Notes: generated by a model from the letters alone, not told the origin. DNA of 64,000 nt from Chlorobiota bacterium (GCA_016866305.1 VGMX01000007.1:28658-92657), one strand, 5' to 3'; positions 9,935 to 19,587 are shown, numbered from the stretch's first letter. Translations and numbers: made by a program.

Positions 9935-10669
9935 ATGAAGAAAGCCGGAATGATTGTGTTTGTCTTGTTTGTCTTGCTTGTTGTTTTCGACAGGATTCTC
10001 ATGCCCCTGTACATTTCCCAGGGACAGGAGAAAACCGTTCCCGACGTGACCCGGATGGCTTATGAGGATGCGGAACGCTCCCTTCGGGATGCCGGACTCG
10101 ATGCGAAAAAAAGCTATCATGTGAAATATCTCAGCCGGATCGACTCCAATATCGTGCTTTCGCAGGTCCCTGTGGCGGGCTCCAGGGTCAAGCCGGGCAG
10201 GACGGTGTATCTTGTGGTGAACCGACGCGAAAAACCCAGTTTCCAGATGCCCGACCTGTACGGACGTCCGGAGTTCGATGTGCGCCAGACCCTTGAACGG
10301 CTCGATCTCCTGCTCGAGAATGTTCAGGTCAGTACGGTTACCTCTCCCGAGGAAGACGGCAGGGTTATCAGCCAGTCGATTCCGGCGCGTACCCTCGTAA
10401 AGCCCGGGGCCGGAGTTTCCGTCATTGTGGGGAAGCTCGAAATTGCTCCTGAAGGACTTCAGAAGGTTTCCGTACCGGATGTGCTGGGCATGTCGCTTTC
10501 GGAAGCCCGCCAGATCATGTCGTCCAGCGGATTGACGACAGGCAGGATCAGTTATGAGTACTCGGCCATTCTTGTGCCGAATACGGTTATCAGCCAGAAG
10601 CCGGGGGCAAACGCGTTTGTGTCGCCGGGCATGGCCGTTGACCTGACCGTTGTGACGGCTGCCGAGTAA
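9935..10669 (+). CDS. Membrane-anchored triple-PASTA protein
   Basis: The 244-residue protein has one N-terminal transmembrane helix (about residues 5-22), then three PASTA domains (roughly 36-100, 102-168 and 177-244). Each has the repeating VPDVxxM/LxxxxA and SQxPxxGxxVxxG pattern. PASTA domains bind peptidoglycan or beta-lactams, usually on Ser/Thr kinases or penicillin-binding proteins, but here no catalytic domain is attached. It follows the polyprenyl synthase gene by 24 bases. A role at the cell wall is inferred. Confidence 0.85.
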   Translation: MKKAGMIVFVLFVLLVVFDRILMPLYISQGQEKTVPDVTRMAYEDAERSLRDAGLDAKKSYHVKYLSRIDSNIVLSQVPVAGSRVKPGRTVYLVVNRREKPSFQMPDLYGRPEFDVRQTLERLDLLLENVQVSTVTSPEEDGRVISQSIPARTLVKPGAGVSVIVGKLEIAPEGLQKVSVPDVLGMSLSEARQIMSSSGLTTGRISYEYSAILVPNTVISQKPGANAFVSPGMAVDLTVVTAAE

Positions 10670-10687
10670 CCGCCCGGTGAGGCAAGG

Positions 10688-10858
10688 TTACCGGTAGTTT
10701 GCTTTTTTATATTCTTCCCTGAGATCCTTGATGCCGGTGGCCCGGTCGTTTCCGTCGCTGATGAAGCCGAAATACTCAAGGACAATGCGGAAAACAAGCC
10801 AGAGGCCCGCAAAAAGAATCCTGACTGACCCGGTCAGGTTACTGATTGTTTTTTTCAT
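10688..10858 (-). CDS. Small one-helix membrane protein
   Basis: This 56-residue ORF starts MKKTISNLTGSVRILF and contains one hydrophobic segment (about residues 12-28) followed by a charged tail ending EEYKKANYR. I do not recognise a family. It is supported by a plausible start, the membrane helix and a tidy fit between the converging PASTA gene and the DUF2934 gene. It could also be part of an untranslated region. Confidence 0.45.
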   Translation of the reverse strand: MKKTISNLTGSVRILFAGLWLVFRIVLEYFGFISDGNDRATGIKDLREEYKKANYR

Positions 10859-10934
10859 GAAAATCCTGGTGCTGAAACAGGCCGCTCTTTTCCTGAACGG
10901 CATGTTTCAGCAGATAGAAAACGGTGTGTTTGGC

Positions 10935-11240
10935 TCAATCGGTCAGTGAATTTTCCGCTTCAAGCCAGTCATCGACATGTGAACCGTGCTGGCGTCCTTT
11001 CTGTTCCCATTTGAAATATGCGGCCAGCCTGATCTCCTCTTCCCTGGAGATGACGGTTGCTACAGGGTTCTCCGAAGCTGCTTTCGCGGGTTTTTTCTTT
11101 CTGCTTGCCGGAGCTTTTTTTACGGGTTTCTCAGCACTTGCACCTGCGGCAGCCCCGGGACTTTTCCTTGCGGTTTTCGCGGTGCTTTTTTTTGCTGCAG
11201 GTTTATCGGCGGTTTCTTTTTCAACAGCTTTTTTCGCCAT
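10935..11240 (-). CDS. DUF2934 protein with histone-like Lys/Ala tail
   Basis: The 101-residue protein has two parts. Residues 1 to about 62 are very rich in Lys, Ala and Pro, like the tails of histone H1-like bacterial proteins. The C-terminal part ([18 protein letters not shown], then DDWLEAE) matches the DUF2934 domain. A DNA- or polyanion-binding role is plausible from the basic tail but not shown. It is a stand-alone gene with an AT-rich promoter region upstream. Confidence 0.75.
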   Translation of the reverse strand: MAKKAVEKETADKPAAKKSTAKTARKSPGAAAGASAEKPVKKAPASRKKKPAKAASENPVATVISREEEIRLAAYFKWEQKGRQHGSHVDDWLEAENSLTD

Positions 11241-11396
11241 GATGATTGGTTCCTGATAGAAAAGAAGTTTGAAAAAAAAAGTGATGCGTAAATTGATGTT
11301 ATTCAGGAAAGATACAAAATAATTTCCTGCAAGGATGTTCCGGGCTTATCTTTTTCATTCCTGTAACCCAACCGCCACTGAACCGGAATAACCGCG

Positions 11397-13277
11397 ATGC
11401 AACGCATGAACAAGAAAGGGAACGTCCGTCACCGCCTGCGGGTCCTGCTTTACGCCCTGATGAGGAAAACGCGGTTTTTCAAGGGAAGCCCCCAGCAGTT
11501 TCTCCGCATGACTCTCGATTCCTTCATTGCCCAACTCAATCTCAATCAGGATCTTCCTTTTCTCCTTGTCGCGGTGTTTGTCGGACTGATTACCGGTTAC
11601 GTTGCGGTGCTTTTTCACGAATCGATCCTGTTCATCAGCTCGATCCTGTTTTCCGGACGCTCTCCTTCGGCGGTTCCCGACTTCGGCAGCCTTCATGACA
11701 TGCTGGTACTGCCGTTGCTTCCGGCGGTCGGAGGACTCCTTGTCGGGCTGTACAACGCATTTGTCGTGAAGGAAAAGCCGGAGCACGGTCTTGCGTCGGT
11801 GATCAAGGCTGTTGCCCAGAAGAACGGCATGATCGGCCGCCGCCAGTGGATACACAAGACTGTCACGTCGGTCATCAGCATCGGTACGGGAGGCGGTGGA
11901 GGCCGGGAAGCGCCCATCGCCCAGGTAGGGGCGGCGCTCGGCTCCTCGCTTGCGCAAAAACTGAACTTCACCGCCGGAAGAACACGCTCTTTGCTGGGTT
12001 GCGGCGCGGCTGCCGGTCTTGCATCGGTTTTCAATGCGCCGCTCGGCGGCGTGATGTTCGCCGTCGAGGTGATTCTCGGGGATTTCAGCGTGCATACCTT
12101 CAGCCCGATCGTGGTGGCTGCCGTGGTCGGCACCGTGCTTTCCCGAAGCTATCTCGGCGCTTCACCGACCTTTCAGGTGCCGGAATACAGTCTGATGTCC
12201 AATATGGAATTTGCCCTCTATTTTTTGCTTGGCGTTTTCGCAGGGCTTTCAGCCGTGCTCTTTATCCGAACGTTCTACGCCATAGAGGAGTTTTTCCAGC
12301 GTTTTCAGAAACGGTTCGGGATCCCTTTCTGGGCAATGCCTGCCATCGGCGGCCTGCTTTGCGGGCTCTTATGCCTGTGGCTTCCCGCTCTGTACGGATT
12401 CAGCTACGAGGTGATCGAGCGGGCGCTCAACGGGGAAGTATCGTGGCAAAACATGGTCGGGGTGTATATTCTCAAACCGGTTGTGGCCGCCCTGACGGTC
12501 GGCTCGGGAGGTTCGGGAGGGATGTTCGCTCCCGCCATGAAAATGGGCGCCATGCTGGGCGGGATGTTCGGCCATGCCGTCAACACGATTTTTCCCGGCA
12601 TGACCGCGGCTTCGGGAGCCTATGCGCTGGTCGGCATGGGAGCCCTTACCGCAGGGATCATGCGGGCACCGCTGACGGTCATTCTCATTCTGTTTGAAAT
12701 AACCGGGCAGTATGAGATCGTCCTGCCGATCATGTTCGCCGCAGTGACCGCATCGCTTGTCGCCCGGCTTGGCTACCGTCACACCATGGAGACCTATGTC
12801 CTCGAGAAGGAGGGCGTCAAGGTGGGATTCGGTATCGCGCTCTCCATTGCCGGGAACATCAGCGTCAGGGATGTCATGCGCAAAAATTTCATCCGCTTTA
12901 CCGATGTCACCAGGGTTGAAAAGATTCTCGACGTCTTTCATCATACCCCCGAATCGAATTTTTTCGTCATGACCGAAGATGGACGCTTTGTGGGAATGAT
13001 CAGGCTTGAGGAGATGAGCATCCTGCTCGGAGATGAGCCCCTGAGCGGTTTGATTGCCGACGATGTCGTCAAGAAGGATGTGCCGGTACTTTCCGATACG
13101 GCAAAGCTCGATGAGGCGCTCAAGCTGTTCGAGCTGTCGGATTATACCGTACTGCCGGTGGTCGATCCTGAAAGCGGACGGTTGCTCGGCATCGTGAAGC
13201 AGGATGAGGCGTTTTCCTACTACCGCAAGCAGATGAACATGTACAGTGCGGACCGCACCGAGTCTTCCGTGGTTTAG
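11397..13277 (+). CDS. ClC chloride channel/exchanger with CBS domains
   Basis: The 626-residue membrane protein has about ten ClC helices (residues 50-460) followed by a cytoplasmic pair of CBS domains (about 480-610). The ion-path motif reads GGGGGREAPIAQVG, with the gating glutamate in GREAP rather than the commoner GREGP. The GSGGSGGMFAPAM and ALVGMGALTAG motifs complete the pore. The CBS pair suggests control by nucleotides. Whether it is a channel or a proton-coupled exchanger cannot be decided from sequence. It converges on the ABC permease gene, with 3 bases between the stops. Confidence 0.9.
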   Translation: MQRMNKKGNVRHRLRVLLYALMRKTRFFKGSPQQFLRMTLDSFIAQLNLNQDLPFLLVAVFVGLITGYVAVLFHESILFISSILFSGRSPSAVPDFGSLHDMLVLPLLPAVGGLLVGLYNAFVVKEKPEHGLASVIKAVAQKNGMIGRRQWIHKTVTSVISIGTGGGGGREAPIAQVGAALGSSLAQKLNFTAGRTRSLLGCGAAAGLASVFNAPLGGVMFAVEVILGDFSVHTFSPIVVAAVVGTVLSRSYLGASPTFQVPEYSLMSNMEFALYFLLGVFAGLSAVLFIRTFYAIEEFFQRFQKRFGIPFWAMPAIGGLLCGLLCLWLPALYGFSYEVIERALNGEVSWQNMVGVYILKPVVAALTVGSGGSGGMFAPAMKMGAMLGGMFGHAVNTIFPGMTAASGAYALVGMGALTAGIMRAPLTVILILFEITGQYEIVLPIMFAAVTASLVARLGYRHTMETYVLEKEGVKVGFGIALSIAGNISVRDVMRKNFIRFTDVTRVEKILDVFHHTPESNFFVMTEDGRFVGMIRLEEMSILLGDEPLSGLIADDVVKKDVPVLSDTAKLDEALKLFELSDYTVLPVVDPESGRLLGIVKQDEAFSYYRKQMNMYSADRTESSVV

Positions 13278-13280
13278 CGG

Positions 13281-14312
13281 TTACTTTTTCAGGCCATTGA
13301 AGCCGATGACGATCAGGATGGTGAGTGCCTGTATGATCATGAAAATGTCTTTCGGCACATAGGCTCCGACGGCAAGCCCCCCGTACTCGAGCAGGCCGAA
13401 CAGCAGTGCTGCCGGTACGATCCGGAGCGGGTGGGCTCCGGCAAGCAGCGCCACGGCGATGCCGCTGAATCCGAATCCGCCGGTCAGTCCCGCCTCGTAG
13501 TAGTGTTTGTATCCCGACACGAGATTGAGTGCGCCCAGACCCGCCACCGCACCGGCGGCGCCCATGATCCAGACAATATGCCGGCCGCTGGGGATACCGG
13601 CATATTCCGCAGCTTCCGGCTGCTCTCCGACCGACCGGAGCTCGTAACCGGCCCGCGATCTGAAAAGGTACCATGCGGCAAGGATCGCCGCGGCAATCGC
13701 AAGCAGCAGGGAGATGTTCGCCGGTGAACCGGCAAACAGGCCGGTTAGGTGATCAAGTGAGGGCAGCATCGAGGCTGCTCCGGTTTGCGCCGTGTGTTCC
13801 GTGGATGGCATGGCGAACCGGTAGTTCAGCAGGTAACCGGTCACCCCCTGGGCGATGAAATTCAGCATGATGGTCGATATCACCTCGTTCACTCCGAACC
13901 GGATTTTCAGGACTCCGGCCGCGGCGCCCCAGATCCCTCCGGCAGTCATGCCGGCAAGAGCAGCCAGAGGCAAAGCCATGACGGGAGGTATCGATACCGG
14001 CAGCAGGGCTCCCGTTACCGCAACGGCAAAAGCCGCAAGCTGCAACTGACCCTCTCCTCCGATGTTGAAGAGCCTGGCCTTGAAGGGCAGCGCTACGGCC
14101 AAACCCGTAAAGACAAGGGTTGTCGTTCTGAAGAGCACCTGTCCGGTTCCGTATTCCGACGCCAGCGTAGCCCTGAAAAGCTTGCCGGAGATCAACAGGG
14201 GGTCCCGTCCGCTGAGCGCGATGATGAGCATGCTGCAGAGTACTGCAAGGGCAACGGCAAAGACCGGAACGAAAAAACGGAAGGTTCTTGGTGTCATTCC
14301 TTGTGGTGTCAT
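13281..14312 (-). CDS. ABC transporter permease, nucleoside/simple-sugar type
   Basis: The 343-residue protein has eight to ten hydrophobic helices and the conserved block FNIGGEGQLQLAAFA, typical of permeases of the BmpA-dependent nucleoside and simple-sugar importers (YufP type). The loop GVNEVISTIMLNFIA is also characteristic. Its ATG directly follows the TGA of the ATPase gene. Such transporters normally have two permeases and a BMP lipoprotein; only one permease is seen here. The substrate is inferred. Confidence 0.85.
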   Translation of the reverse strand: MTPQGMTPRTFRFFVPVFAVALAVLCSMLIIALSGRDPLLISGKLFRATLASEYGTGQVLFRTTTLVFTGLAVALPFKARLFNIGGEGQLQLAAFAVAVTGALLPVSIPPVMALPLAALAGMTAGGIWGAAAGVLKIRFGVNEVISTIMLNFIAQGVTGYLLNYRFAMPSTEHTAQTGAASMLPSLDHLTGLFAGSPANISLLLAIAAAILAAWYLFRSRAGYELRSVGEQPEAAEYAGIPSGRHIVWIMGAAGAVAGLGALNLVSGYKHYYEAGLTGGFGFSGIAVALLAGAHPLRIVPAALLFGLLEYGGLAVGAYVPKDIFMIIQALTILIVIGFNGLKK

Positions 14313-15866
14313 TCAGGTGATATGCAGACCGATCTCCTGTTTGAACAACAGTTCCTCAGTCCGGCCTCCGCTCACCTCCGTTTCAGTAAATATCCGGCGC
14401 ATCGATCCCTTGTACAGGCATCCGATCCTGGAGGAGAGCGCTATGAGTTCGTCAAGTTCAGACGATACCAGCAGTATGGCCGCCCCGTTATCACGGGCTT
14501 CGATGATGCTTTTGTGGATGAATTCTATGGCCCCGATATCGACACCTCTTGTCGGCTGGGCCAGAATGAGCAGCTTCATTCCCGGCCGGTCGAGTTCCCT
14601 GCCTACCACGACCTTCTGCTGGTTCCCTCCCGACAGGGAGCGAAGCGGCTGACGTTCCGGGTCGCTGCACCGTATATCGTATCTGCCGGCGAGGTTCCGC
14701 GCGTAATCAGCGACAGCCTGCCGGTCAAATCCCGGTCCGCGGTGAAAACGTGGTTCCCGGTGCCGGCCGAACAGCAGATTTTCCGAAACGGAGTGGCTGG
14801 CGACAACGGCATGTTTCAGGCGGTCTTCGGGAATGTGCGAGACGCCGAGTGCGCAAATGGAAGCAGGAGTCATTCCGGTTATGTCGATGCCGTCGAGCAC
14901 GATTTTTCCGGAAACCGCTCCTTTCCGGTCGTGCATCCCCCAGAGCAGGGAGAGCAGTTCGCTCTGGCCGTTTCCCTCCACTCCGGCAATGCCGAAAATC
15001 TCGCCAGAGCGGACGGAAAAACTTGTTCCGTCAAGTTTCAGCAAGCCCTTTGCATTGCGGTAGCCGAGGTTTTCTACCGAAAGCACGGTTTTTCCGGCAG
15101 AGGGGGGAGGATTTTCAACCCTGAGCAGGACGTCGCGTCCCACCATCATCCGTGCAAGCTCCTGCTTGCTGGTTTGACTGCAGGAAACCGTGCCCGATAT
15201 TCCGCCCTTTTTCATGACCGTGACAAATTCGGCCAGGTCGAGCACTTCATCGAGCTTGTGGGTGATGATCAGGATGGTTTTGCCCTCCTTGCGCAGCGAA
15301 CGCAGCACTCCGAAGAGCCGGACGGTTTCCTGCGGAGTCAGGACGGCCGTAGGCTCGTCAAGAATGAGGATGCTTGCTTTCCGGTAGAGCACCTTGAGTA
15401 TTTCGACGCGCTGCTCCTCTCCCACCGACAGCGTTTCCACCCGTGCATCGGCTTCGACCTCCATGCCGTACTGCCGCGAAAGCCGGCGGACATGTTCTGA
15501 AGCCGCTTTCAGGGGCAAGCGCGCAAACAGCCCTTTTTGCTCGCAGCCAAGCATGATGTTTTCCGTGACGGTCATCGGATGCACCAGCATGAAGTGCTGG
15601 TGTACCATGCCGATCCCTGCAGCGATGGCGTCCCTGGGGGAGTCGAACTGCACCGGCACGCCGTTGACCGTCATGGTGCCGCAGTCAGGGCGGTGCATGC
15701 CGTAGATGATTGCGGCAAGCGTGCTTTTCCCTGCGCCGTTTTCACCGACGACGGCATGGATGGTGCCTTTGGCGACCGAGAGTGAAACATCCCTGTTGGC
15801 TTCGATGTCGCCGAATTTTTTAGACACACCGCTCAGCTGTAACACCGCCCGCATGTTCTCCATCAC
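14313..15866 (-). CDS. Double-domain ABC ATPase, nucleoside/simple-sugar type
   Basis: The 517-residue protein carries two ABC domains. The first has a standard Walker A (GENGAGKST), signature LSVGEEQRVEI and Walker B LILDEPTAVL. The second has a degenerate Walker A (GVEGNGQSE) and a good signature LSGGNQQKVVVGREL, which is normal for this subfamily (YufO, RbsA, MglA). It powers the adjacent permease. Its start overlaps the stop of the bchC gene (ATGA), so the transporter is co-translated with a pigment gene. An internal ATG at 15854 is another possible start. Confidence 0.9.
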   Translation of the reverse strand: MMENMRAVLQLSGVSKKFGDIEANRDVSLSVAKGTIHAVVGENGAGKSTLAAIIYGMHRPDCGTMTVNGVPVQFDSPRDAIAAGIGMVHQHFMLVHPMTVTENIMLGCEQKGLFARLPLKAASEHVRRLSRQYGMEVEADARVETLSVGEEQRVEILKVLYRKASILILDEPTAVLTPQETVRLFGVLRSLRKEGKTILIITHKLDEVLDLAEFVTVMKKGGISGTVSCSQTSKQELARMMVGRDVLLRVENPPPSAGKTVLSVENLGYRNAKGLLKLDGTSFSVRSGEIFGIAGVEGNGQSELLSLLWGMHDRKGAVSGKIVLDGIDITGMTPASICALGVSHIPEDRLKHAVVASHSVSENLLFGRHREPRFHRGPGFDRQAVADYARNLAGRYDIRCSDPERQPLRSLSGGNQQKVVVGRELDRPGMKLLILAQPTRGVDIGAIEFIHKSIIEARDNGAAILLVSSELDELIALSSRIGCLYKGSMRRIFTETEVSGGRTEELLFKQEIGLHIT

Positions 15867-16819
15867 ACCCAGCTGATCACGGTTTTGATGGCCTCCTTGC
15901 TGTCGAGGGCTATACGGTAGGCAAGCTCGTACTGGTTGACCGGAAAGACATTGGTGAAAAACTTTTCGGTATCGAGCCTCTCCGAATCGAGCAGGGCCGC
16001 GGCACGCTGAAGGTGGCTGTATGCGGTAATGCTGGAACTGATGATGGCGGGTTCCTTGTGCTGGATCAGCCGGTAATCGTAGGCCATCACCTCGTAATTG
16101 CCCATCAGCAGCACTTTGGCCTGGGGCTTCATCAGCCGGATGGCTTTTTCAATCATGAGAATTCGTCCGGTGGTTTCGATAACCAGATCGTAGCGGTCAT
16201 TGAACGTTGCGGTGAAGTCTCCGATTTCAAGAGCGATGTGTTCGGCATGCGAGAGCTGTCCCCGGATGCCGAAGGTCTCTACGGCATCGACGTGCAGGCA
16301 ACCGCTCTGGTGAAGATACTCGGAAACCATAAGCCCGACCGATCCGAGACCGAGCACCAGCACCTGCATCGACGGGTCCGGGGCAATCTTGTCAAGTGCA
16401 CTGACCACATAACCCAGAAGCCCCGTCAAGAGGTCCCTGTGAATGGGCGGCCGTCCGAGCGGCAGCAGATCATCTTCGGAGGCAGGGATCAGTTCGGCGT
16501 GGCAACCCTCATACGGCTCGGCATCGCACCACCGGCTTCCCCTGAAAACATACACAAAGTCGCCCGGTCGCACTTTTTTTGTTTCGGGACCGGTTTCAAA
16601 AACCTGGCCGATCGATTCGCTGCCCGGAATGATCGGGTAGTCGAGCACCTTGTGCGATACCGGTTTGTTGGTAAGGAGCAAGCGGTCCAGCCCCGGTGTG
16701 ATGGTGCTCGCTATGGTTTTGACAACCACATCACGGGGCATGCCGGCATCGAATTTGACCGGTTGCAGTTTCAGTTTGCTTGCTTTCGGCAGCACAATGG
16801 CTTTTGCTTCGCCCTTCAT
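15863..16819 (-). CDS. bchC: BchC-like 3-hydroxyethyl bacteriochlorophyllide a dehydrogenase
   Basis: The 318-residue protein is a medium-chain dehydrogenase-like enzyme with an alcohol-dehydrogenase N-terminal domain (IPGSESIGQVFETG) and a Rossmann fold with VLVLGLGSVGLMVSEYL. The TPGLDRLLLTNKP region and the lack of structural-zinc cysteines fit BchC, which oxidises the 3-hydroxyethyl group in bacteriochlorophyll a synthesis. The product must act in a phototroph, and other genes in the window support that. A different zinc-free dehydrogenase is possible. It leads a three-gene operon with the ABC transporter. Confidence 0.68.
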   Translation of the reverse strand: MKGEAKAIVLPKASKLKLQPVKFDAGMPRDVVVKTIASTITPGLDRLLLTNKPVSHKVLDYPIIPGSESIGQVFETGPETKKVRPGDFVYVFRGSRWCDAEPYEGCHAELIPASEDDLLPLGRPPIHRDLLTGLLGYVVSALDKIAPDPSMQVLVLGLGSVGLMVSEYLHQSGCLHVDAVETFGIRGQLSHAEHIALEIGDFTATFNDRYDLVIETTGRILMIEKAIRLMKPQAKVLLMGNYEVMAYDYRLIQHKEPAIISSSITAYSHLQRAAALLDSERLDTEKFFTNVFPVNQYELAYRIALDSKEAIKTVISWV

Positions 16820-16853
16820 TGGAATTGACGGATGGTTACTTCGGAGAGGTTCA

Positions 16854-17195
16854 TCAGAGTGTCAGCAGGGAGCTCAGCACCCACGAGATAAAACTGATTG
16901 CCACCGATCCGGCAACCGCCCACCAGAAGCCGTCGACACTGAACCCTTCGACCAGTGCCGCTGAAAGCTGCAGCATAAGGGCGTTGATGACCAGCAGGAA
17001 GAGCCCCAGGGTGAGGACGATGAACGGAATGGAAAAAAATACCATGATCGGTTTCAGGACGGTGTTGACGAAACCGAGCACCAGGGCGACGACAATGGCG
17101 GCGCCGAAATTCCTGATGTGAATCCCGCCGAGAAGATGCGCCGTTGCAAAGACGGCCAGCGCGTTGATAAGCCAGAGAATGGCGATCCTGATCAT
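16854..17195 (-). CDS. Phage-holin family IV type membrane protein
   Basis: The 113-residue protein is almost entirely hydrophobic, with four predicted helices and the pattern LVLGFVNTVLKPIMVFFSIPF, typical of the widespread 4-TMS 'phage holin family' (Pfam Phage_holin_4_2 type). Despite the name, chromosomal copies are not known to be lytic. It lies 34 bases upstream of bchC and could be in the same transcript. The function is unknown. Confidence 0.8.
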   Translation of the reverse strand: MIRIAILWLINALAVFATAHLLGGIHIRNFGAAIVVALVLGFVNTVLKPIMVFFSIPFIVLTLGLFLLVINALMLQLSAALVEGFSVDGFWWAVAGSVAISFISWVLSSLLTL

Positions 17196-17317
17196 GGGCA
17201 GTCCCGGTTTAAGGTTTTCATGTCCTGCAATTTAACAAACAGGTCGCCGAAAATGAAAATCCCGAAGGGACAGGTGCGGTCCGGAGCGCGCCGGTTCTTT
17301 GTTTGCATGCAATAGCC

Positions 17318-18691
17318 TCAACCGATGCCCAGGTGGGAGAGCGCCTCCTGCAGCGTTCTGCTGCCGGCAATGGCGATGGGCAGTTTTTTCAGTGAGGGTT
17401 TCAGCTCCCGTGTATTGGCTTCCGGCAGGACGATGCGCCTGAATCCGAGATGTGCGGCTTCGCGAATGCGGCGTTCGCAGTCGCTGATGGCCCTGAGCTC
17501 TCCGGAAAGCCCGATCTCTGCGCACGAAACCGTCGAGGAGTCAACCGGTATGCCGGTCAGCCCCGAGGCGACTGATGCGGCAACACCGAGATCGGCGGCG
17601 GGTTCGACGAGTTTCAGTCCGCCGGCGATTTTTACGAATACATCCTGTCCCCAGGTCTGCATGCCGAGACGCTTTTCAAGCACGGCAAGAATGATCGACA
17701 TGCGCTTGAGGTCGAAACCGGTGCTGATGCGCTGCGGCATGGCATAGCCTGTTTTCGATACCAGCGCCTGTACCTCCACAAGCAGCGCCCGCGATCCTTC
17801 CACGGCGGCAAGCACGGCGTTTCCGGGAACGCCGTTCATCCGCCCGGAGATAAAGAACTCCGAAGGGTTGCCGACCTCTTCAAGGCCGCTCTCCTCCATG
17901 CGGAAAACCCCGATTTCATTGGTCGGGCCGAAGCGGTTCTTGACTGAACGGACGATCCGGTAACGCTGGTATCCTTCACCTTCGAACTGCAGGACGGTAT
18001 CGACCATGTGCTCGAGTGCTTTCGGGCCGGCAAGCGCTCCCTCCTTGGTGATGTGACCGATGATCATCAGGATCACGTTGAGCTGCTTGGCCTTGCGGAT
18101 CAGCATGGAGGCGCACTCCCTGATCTGCGTCACGGTGCCCGCCGAACTCTGGTATTCGCCCGAATGGAGGGTCTGGATGGAATCAACGATCACCAGCCCG
18201 GGCTTTTCCTGCTCGATGGCGGCAAGAATGCGTTCGACATTCACTTCAGGCAACAGCAGCAGGTTTTCAGCCCGGATGGAGAGCCGTCCGGCTCGTTCCC
18301 GTATCTGGTTCGGCGATTCCTCGCCGGAAACATACAGCACTTTTGCCGGAGCCATGCGGGGCGCGAGCTGCAGCATGAGGGTCGATTTGCCGATGCCGGG
18401 TTCACCGCCCACCAGCACCGCCGATGCCTGCATGAGTCCTCCACCGAGTACGCGGTCAAGTTCTCCGATGCCGGTCAGGTGCCGCTTGAACTCCTCCGGT
18501 CCGGCGTCAAGCAGCTTCTGGATTTCCGGGACTCCTGAACCTGATGAACGCTTTTTTCTTCCGGATTCTTCAGGTTCAGTTCTGGTCTCCAGCAGGGTGC
18601 CCCAGCTCTGGCATTCGAAACACTTTCCCTGGTACTTCAGCGAAACCGCGCCACAGGTGGTGCAGATGTATCGGACAGGGTTTTTTGCCAT
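17318..18691 (-). CDS. radA: DNA repair protein RadA
   Basis: RadA is a RecA-like branch-migration helicase in recombinational repair. The 457-residue protein has an N-terminal four-cysteine zinc finger (CTTCGAVSLKYQGKCFEC), the Walker A GGEPGIGKST, the diagnostic KNRFG motif and a C-terminal Lon-protease-like domain. All are in the normal order and the length is normal. It shares one base with folD upstream, so the two genes form an operon. Confidence 0.96.
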   Translation of the reverse strand: MAKNPVRYICTTCGAVSLKYQGKCFECQSWGTLLETRTEPEESGRKKRSSGSGVPEIQKLLDAGPEEFKRHLTGIGELDRVLGGGLMQASAVLVGGEPGIGKSTLMLQLAPRMAPAKVLYVSGEESPNQIRERAGRLSIRAENLLLLPEVNVERILAAIEQEKPGLVIVDSIQTLHSGEYQSSAGTVTQIRECASMLIRKAKQLNVILMIIGHITKEGALAGPKALEHMVDTVLQFEGEGYQRYRIVRSVKNRFGPTNEIGVFRMEESGLEEVGNPSEFFISGRMNGVPGNAVLAAVEGSRALLVEVQALVSKTGYAMPQRISTGFDLKRMSIILAVLEKRLGMQTWGQDVFVKIAGGLKLVEPAADLGVAASVASGLTGIPVDSSTVSCAEIGLSGELRAISDCERRIREAAHLGFRRIVLPEANTRELKPSLKKLPIAIAGSRTLQEALSHLGIG

Positions 18692-19587
18692 TACCCCTGC
18701 CGCAGGCCGTTTGCCCGTTCGAAAGACTGCAGGGTGTTCTTCAGCAGCATGGCGATGGTCATCGGGCCTACGCCGCCGGGCACCGGAGTCATGGCTGAAG
18801 CCACCGGAACGATCGCTTCGTAATCAACGTCGCCGACAAGACGGCTGCCGCTTTTGGTTGACGGGTCGTCAATACGGTTGATGCCGACATCGATCACCAC
18901 TGCACCGGGTTTGACCATATCGGCGGTAATGAAGCGAGCCTTGCCTATTGCCGCAATGAGAATGTCCGCCTGACGGGTGTAGGAGGGGATGTCCCTGGTT
19001 GCCGAATGGCAGATCGTGACCGTGCAGTTCGTGGCGTCGAGTTTCTGCAGCATGAGGTTTGCCATGGGCTTGCCCACGATGTTGCTCCGTCCGACAACCA
19101 CGCAGTGCTTGCCTCCGGTTTCAATGCCGTAGCGTCCGAGCAGTTCGAGAATGCCGTAGGGCGTGCAGCTCACGAAGCATTTGTCGAGATGTCCCATGAC
19201 CAGCCTGCCGAGATTTTCCGGATGGAAACCGTCCACATCCTTTGCCGGATCGATGGCCAGAGTCACGGCGAAATCGTCGATCTGTCGGGGTAACGGCTGC
19301 TGGACGAGAATGCCGTGCACGTCAGGGTCGTTGTTCAGTTCCCGGATTTTTTCGAGAAGCACATCCTCTGTGGTCGAGGCATCCATTTCGATGATTGTGG
19401 AGTGCATTCCGGTCTCCTTGCACGCCTTTGCCTTGTTGCGCACATAGACCTGCGAGGCGGGGTCTTCCCCTACGATGATAACGGTAAGGCCCGGGACCTT
19501 TCCGGTTGCTGCCCTGAGTTCCTCGACGCGGGCTTTCAGTTCGTTTTTCAGGTCGCTTGAGACCTTTTTTCCGTCAATGATCAGCAT
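18691..19587 (-). CDS. folD: Bifunctional methylene-THF dehydrogenase/cyclohydrolase
   Basis: FolD interconverts 5,10-methylene- and 10-formyl-tetrahydrofolate using NADP, feeding purine and formyl-Met synthesis. The 298-residue protein shows the two signatures of the family: the N-terminal segment with YVRNKAKACKETG (catalytic Lys) and the C-terminal PGGVGPMTIAMLL. The Rossmann element VVGRSNIVGKPMA lies between them. It is the first gene of an operon with radA. Confidence 0.96.
   Translation of the reverse strand: MLIIDGKKVSSDLKNELKARVEELRAATGKVPGLTVIIVGEDPASQVYVRNKAKACKETGMHSTIIEMDASTTEDVLLEKIRELNNDPDVHGILVQQPLPRQIDDFAVTLAIDPAKDVDGFHPENLGRLVMGHLDKCFVSCTPYGILELLGRYGIETGGKHCVVVGRSNIVGKPMANLMLQKLDATNCTVTICHSATRDIPSYTRQADILIAAIGKARFITADMVKPGAVVIDVGINRIDDPSTKSGSRLVGDVDYEAIVPVASAMTPVPGGVGPMTIAMLLKNTLQSFERANGLRQG

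Noticed and set aside
13785..15500. A 571-codon plus-strand frame opposite the ABC transporter genes
   Set aside because: It has no recognisable domain and lies wholly opposite two well-supported transporter genes.
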